21,923 bases of DNA from Elusimicrobiales bacterium (GTDB lineage Bacteria; Elusimicrobiota; Elusimicrobia; Elusimicrobiales; Elusimicrobiaceae). Below, piece after piece: positions 19,906 through 21,923 of this stretch (position 1 is the stretch's first letter; each line of letters starts with the position of its first letter). The translations under genes and the position numbers were made by a program. Location of the stretch: assembly GCA_041651175.1 (NCBI GenBank), contig JBAZJT010000029.1, positions 1 through 21,923 of the forward strand, given 5' to 3'. The notes beneath the pieces are model-generated. The model was not told the origin of the DNA and made no database searches. It saw only the letters and a program-made list of their open reading frames with translations.

Positions 19906-21168
19906 ATGAACACAGAGAAAGAAAATAGTCATCGCCCACCCATGCGCCAGATGGACTGGTTTTTGAACTATTGTATGAGCTTTGCCTGCACGATAGCGCA
20001 TGCATGTTCATTGCTTGATTTTAGGCTACCCGAGTATATTCGTGGCATCTCAGAGATAGCAAAACCGTCAAAACTAAACCCTGACTTTGAACAAGCCCTT
20101 GAACGCGAGCTTGGGGATGCCAGCCAGGATACCGATATAGAAACTCCTATTATTTTTGTATTGGGTGAATGGGGCTCTGGCAAAACATTTCAACTGCTTA
20201 GTTATCGGAACAAATCTGCAAAGAATGGTGTTAATATTGAGTATTGCTCATTTTGGGGTGTGCATACTGTTCAAGAAGCTCTACTGCATACGATTCCACC
20301 CCGAAAACGATTATCCGCCTTCGTACTACTGCTGGCACTCTTACTTGCGAGTTATCTGTCTGGCATAACTCAAGCACTTTTGAGTTCCAATCTGACAATT
20401 TTGTCAATTGCGCTTACTTTGTTTTTTGCCATATTATTAATTTCAGCTCGGTGGAAAATTATTTATACGGTAATGGCAATGTTTACGACAAAATTAGATG
20501 TCGTCGGGCAACAGCGCATTGTTGTTTTAGACGACCTTGAGCGTAGCGGTCTCAATCAAAGCGAACAATGGCGATTGTTGTTGAGCCTATGGAAATGTAA
20601 TACCCAATACATTATCCCCATCGGTTACGGTATGGGCCAATCCGATTATGAATGGCGTGATATGGCAGCAAAACTCCATGGGAAGGTTATTGAATTGCCT
20701 GTTTCCAACGCCGCGAAATTTGAGCTTTTGAAAAAAGAAGGGCCTAAATTTTTATATAGATATGAAGGCTGGATAGATTATTTAACGCCAAGGGATATTA
20801 TAGCCATCGTTCAACGGTGGTATGAATTTCAAGATGGTTGGCAAATTCCTCTACTGCCTGAGATTTTAGCCATAAAACTTATCCGAGATAAACTTTTTGA
20901 CAAACTTGGAATATCTATGGAAAGACGAGAAACAATATCCGCAGCATCTTACGGATTTGATATTCGTCTTGGTGGACCTGATTTTACCACAACTGAAAAG
21001 CATCACTTCAACACTGCCTCTGTGGCATTGTTTTCCAGTCTAGGTGATGATGTGAGGAAAGAAATATCTGTTTGCTTGGCTCAAGCCAACTTGGCACAAA
21101 TTCTTATATGGTGTAAGCCAGAAGAGGCTGTTAAATTGCTACAAAATCACCAACTCCCAAGGGGATAG
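19906..21168 (+). CDS. KAP-type P-loop NTPase with two membrane helices inside the NTPase domain
   Basis: The 420-residue protein has Walker A GEWGSGKT (87-94) and a KAP-like Walker B RIVVLDDLER (204-213). Between them lie two strong membrane helices (about 137-154 and 163-180). Membrane segments inserted between Walker A and B are the hallmark of KAP NTPases, the group that includes PifA, which excludes phage T7. The second half (about 225-420) is soluble and includes IDYLTPRDIIAIVQRW. Many KAP proteins are longer, so this is a compact form and may lack extra C-terminal domains. It starts 21 bases after hsdR, in an AT-rich stretch, with weak CGGAAG upstream. It likely anchors an NTPase to the inner membrane, and a role in phage defence is inferred from family and context. 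Confidence 0.82.
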   Translation: MNTEKENSHRPPMRQMDWFLNYCMSFACTIAHACSLLDFRLPEYIRGISEIAKPSKLNPDFEQALERELGDASQDTDIETPIIFVLGEWGSGKTFQLLSYRNKSAKNGVNIEYCSFWGVHTVQEALLHTIPPRKRLSAFVLLLALLLASYLSGITQALLSSNLTILSIALTLFFAILLISARWKIIYTVMAMFTTKLDVVGQQRIVVLDDLERSGLNQSEQWRLLLSLWKCNTQYIIPIGYGMGQSDYEWRDMAAKLHGKVIELPVSNAAKFELLKKEGPKFLYRYEGWIDYLTPRDIIAIVQRWYEFQDGWQIPLLPEILAIKLIRDKLFDKLGISMERRETISAASYGFDIRLGGPDFTTTEKHHFNTASVALFSSLGDDVRKEISVCLAQANLAQILIWCKPEEAVKLLQNHQLPRG

Positions 21169-21172
21169 AACT

Positions 21173-21253
21173 ATGAAATTCAAATCAAAGAATTTAGTCT
21201 GCCAGTATTTGGAAAACGTGTCCCGGCGGAAAGTGTTGGAGGAATTTTTATGA
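21173..21253 (+). pseudogene. 26-codon N-terminal gene fragment (resembles GIY-YIG-associated family)
   Basis: An ATG with a good ribosome binding site (AAGGGGA, 21159-21165) opens a 26-codon frame, starting four bases after the NTPase stop. The product begins KSKNLVCQYLENVSRR and continues VLEEFL before TGA. The pattern NLVxxYLENVSxxVLE is familiar from the start of a family of small proteins with a C-terminal GIY-YIG nuclease domain, but this is from memory and needs a search. The following bases do not continue that family in any frame, so this appears to be a relic cut at about 21250. It could also be a genuine very small protein. Confidence 0.35.
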
Positions 21254-21278
21254 ACTTTCAAGTTTACGATAACCATTC

Positions 21279-21419
21279 ATGAATATGCCAAATCCATCAG
21301 AAGCCATAACACTAGAAAAAGATTTTACCGCTCTTGTGTGTTTCGCCGCCCACGCCCGCATAAACAAGCTTTCCCAATCCATCCTCTCCAAAGCCTTCCG
21401 AGGGGAACTTTCTGTATGA
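21279..21419 (+). pseudogene. C-terminal relic of a second HsdS specificity subunit
   Basis: A 46-codon frame ends in ARINKLSQSILSKAFRGELSV. The pattern (helix, then KLxQSILxKAFRGEL) is the well-known C-terminal end of many type I HsdS proteins and differs from the end of the intact hsdS here (LRDTLLPKLMKGEL). The rest of the gene, both target recognition domains included, is absent. The stop overlaps the start of the SIR2-like gene as ATGA, so the relic and the SIR2 gene came from one operon of another type I system. The ATG at 21279 is probably fortuitous. Confidence 0.72.
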
Positions 21420-21796
21420 CAGATATATTAGAGTTACCACCCCCACCGCAAGATCTAATTGACAAAGCAAAAGGGGATAAATTTGTTGTTTTTTTTGGAG
21501 CTGGTGTTTCTAGACTCGTTGGGTATCCGACATGGCAAGGCTGGGCATTGAAATGCCTGGATAAAATCTGGAACTATACGCAAGAGAAGAGGTTGCCTGT
21601 AATCACTTACTACCAATATGAGCGCCTTAAGTACTTCAAACCACGGCAGCTTTTATCTATTTGCATGTCATTATGTAGAACGCACAAGCTATCGTTACAT
21701 CCAGTGGAAGTTTTTCAGCCAGATACAGCTAAGTGTCAACATGTCTACGACTTCCTTGTGGCTTTGAAAGCTATTTATGTGACGACTAATTATTGA
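21416..21796 (+). pseudogene. SIR2-like NAD-binding protein, truncated by an insertion sequence
   Basis: The ATG at 21416 is chosen over an upstream in-frame GTG (21338) because it has AGGGGA ten bases before it, overlaps the HsdS relic stop as ATGA, and begins a sensible protein. Only 126 codons remain. They contain the SIR2-type nucleotide-binding loop VVFFGAGVSRLVGYPTWQGW (about 29-48) and run to LKAIYVTTNY, where the family normally continues TTNYD. The stop TGA (21794-21796) is formed by the first bases of the inserted element. SIR2-like domains in defence systems degrade NAD to stop phage growth. With the C-terminal half displaced, this copy is probably inactive. Whether the rest lies beyond the element cannot be seen. 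Confidence 0.78.
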
Positions 21797-21801
21797 CTGT
21801 A

Positions 21802-21847
21802 AAGTTGCAGGCAAATTTGACCCGGAAGTTGCAGTGAATTTTGACCC
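21802..21847. repeat. Two direct repeats in the insertion-sequence end (likely transposase binding sites)
   Basis: Two 22-base units start 24 bases apart (21802 and 21826) and differ at three positions. They are probably multiple binding sites of the IstA-type transposase. The matching inverted copies at the other end lie outside the window. Confidence 0.7.
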
Positions 21848-21906
21848 TCCCGAACCCAAAAGTTACCCTGTCTGGGAAAATGCTAATTTCGGACAGGAGG
21901 GAGGGG

Positions 21907-21923
21907 ATGATGAGCGTCAAACA
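21907..21923 (+). CDS. Start of insertion-sequence transposase gene (IstA-like), cut by the window edge
   Basis: A strong ribosome binding site (AGGAGGGAGGGG, from 21895) precedes two possible starts, ATG at 21907 and ATG at 21910. Only MMSVKQ-like codons are visible. Position just inside an IS21-type end supports an IstA-type transposase, but the protein itself cannot be judged. Confidence 0.45.

Larger units (their letters stand above)
21794..21923 (+). mobile_element. Left end of an IS21-type insertion sequence (right part outside window)
   Basis: The element probably starts at TGACTGT (21794), directly after the TTNY codons of the SIR2 gene. Two near-identical 22-base direct repeats follow, at 21802-21823 and 21826-21847, with 19 of 22 positions equal; each begins AAGTTGCAG and ends TTTGACCC. 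Repeated transposase-binding sites inside the end and TG at the tip are typical of IS21-type elements. A transposase start lies at the right edge. Family assignment rests on this architecture; the right end and target duplication are not visible. Confidence 0.65.

Noticed and set aside
21338..21415. Upstream GTG start for the SIR2-like gene
   Set aside because: The 26 extra codons are the HsdS relic read in another frame, and the ATG at 21416 has the ribosome binding site and the ATGA overlap.

Overview
The window looks like chromosomal DNA from a Gram-negative, uncultivated-type bacterium. Surface and secreted proteins carry signal peptides, and there is a PorV/UPF0164-type outer-membrane barrel beside a giant protein with a FlgD/type IX-like C-terminal domain. 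This mix is familiar from Elusimicrobiota and FCB-like metagenomic genomes, but there is no rRNA or housekeeping marker here, so the placement is a weak inference. All supported genes are on the + strand.

Region 1 (about 1-3390) is an RHS/YD-repeat locus. The 3' part of an rhs gene enters from the left edge, is GC-rich, and ends in a conserved RHS core followed by an AT-rich 119-residue variable tip. A small three-helix membrane protein follows at once and fits the position of an immunity gene. Next comes an orphan N-terminal piece of a second RHS protein, with its signal peptide and only the first YD-like unit.

Region 2 (about 3387-11329) is a tight, GC-rich, translationally coupled operon. 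It encodes a periplasmic double-rhodanese protein whose second domain has lost its cysteine, a 2100-residue secreted protein (N-terminal beta region, about four FN3 domains, eleven TIG/IPT repeats, a ZU5-like segment, a FlgD/T9SS-like C-terminal domain), and a PorV/PorQ-family outer-membrane protein. The arrangement suggests a cell-surface protein with its own export or anchoring partner.

Region 3 (about 11600 to the right edge) is a defence island of lower and uneven GC. It has a complete type I restriction-modification operon, hsdM-dinD-hsdS-(DUF5677-like gene)-hsdR, with overlapping or nearly abutting genes, then a KAP-type P-loop NTPase with two membrane helices inside the NTPase domain. 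The island then decays into relics: a 26-codon N-terminal fragment resembling a GIY-YIG-associated family, the last 46 codons of a second hsdS, and a SIR2-like NAD-binding gene that starts in ATGA overlap with that relic. The SIR2 gene is cut just after its TTNY motif by the left end of an IS21-type insertion sequence, whose first transposase gene begins at the right edge.

No tRNA, rRNA or CRISPR array was seen. No gene-free gap exceeds 300 bases; the longest is about 270 bases (11330-11599), between the surface operon and the island.
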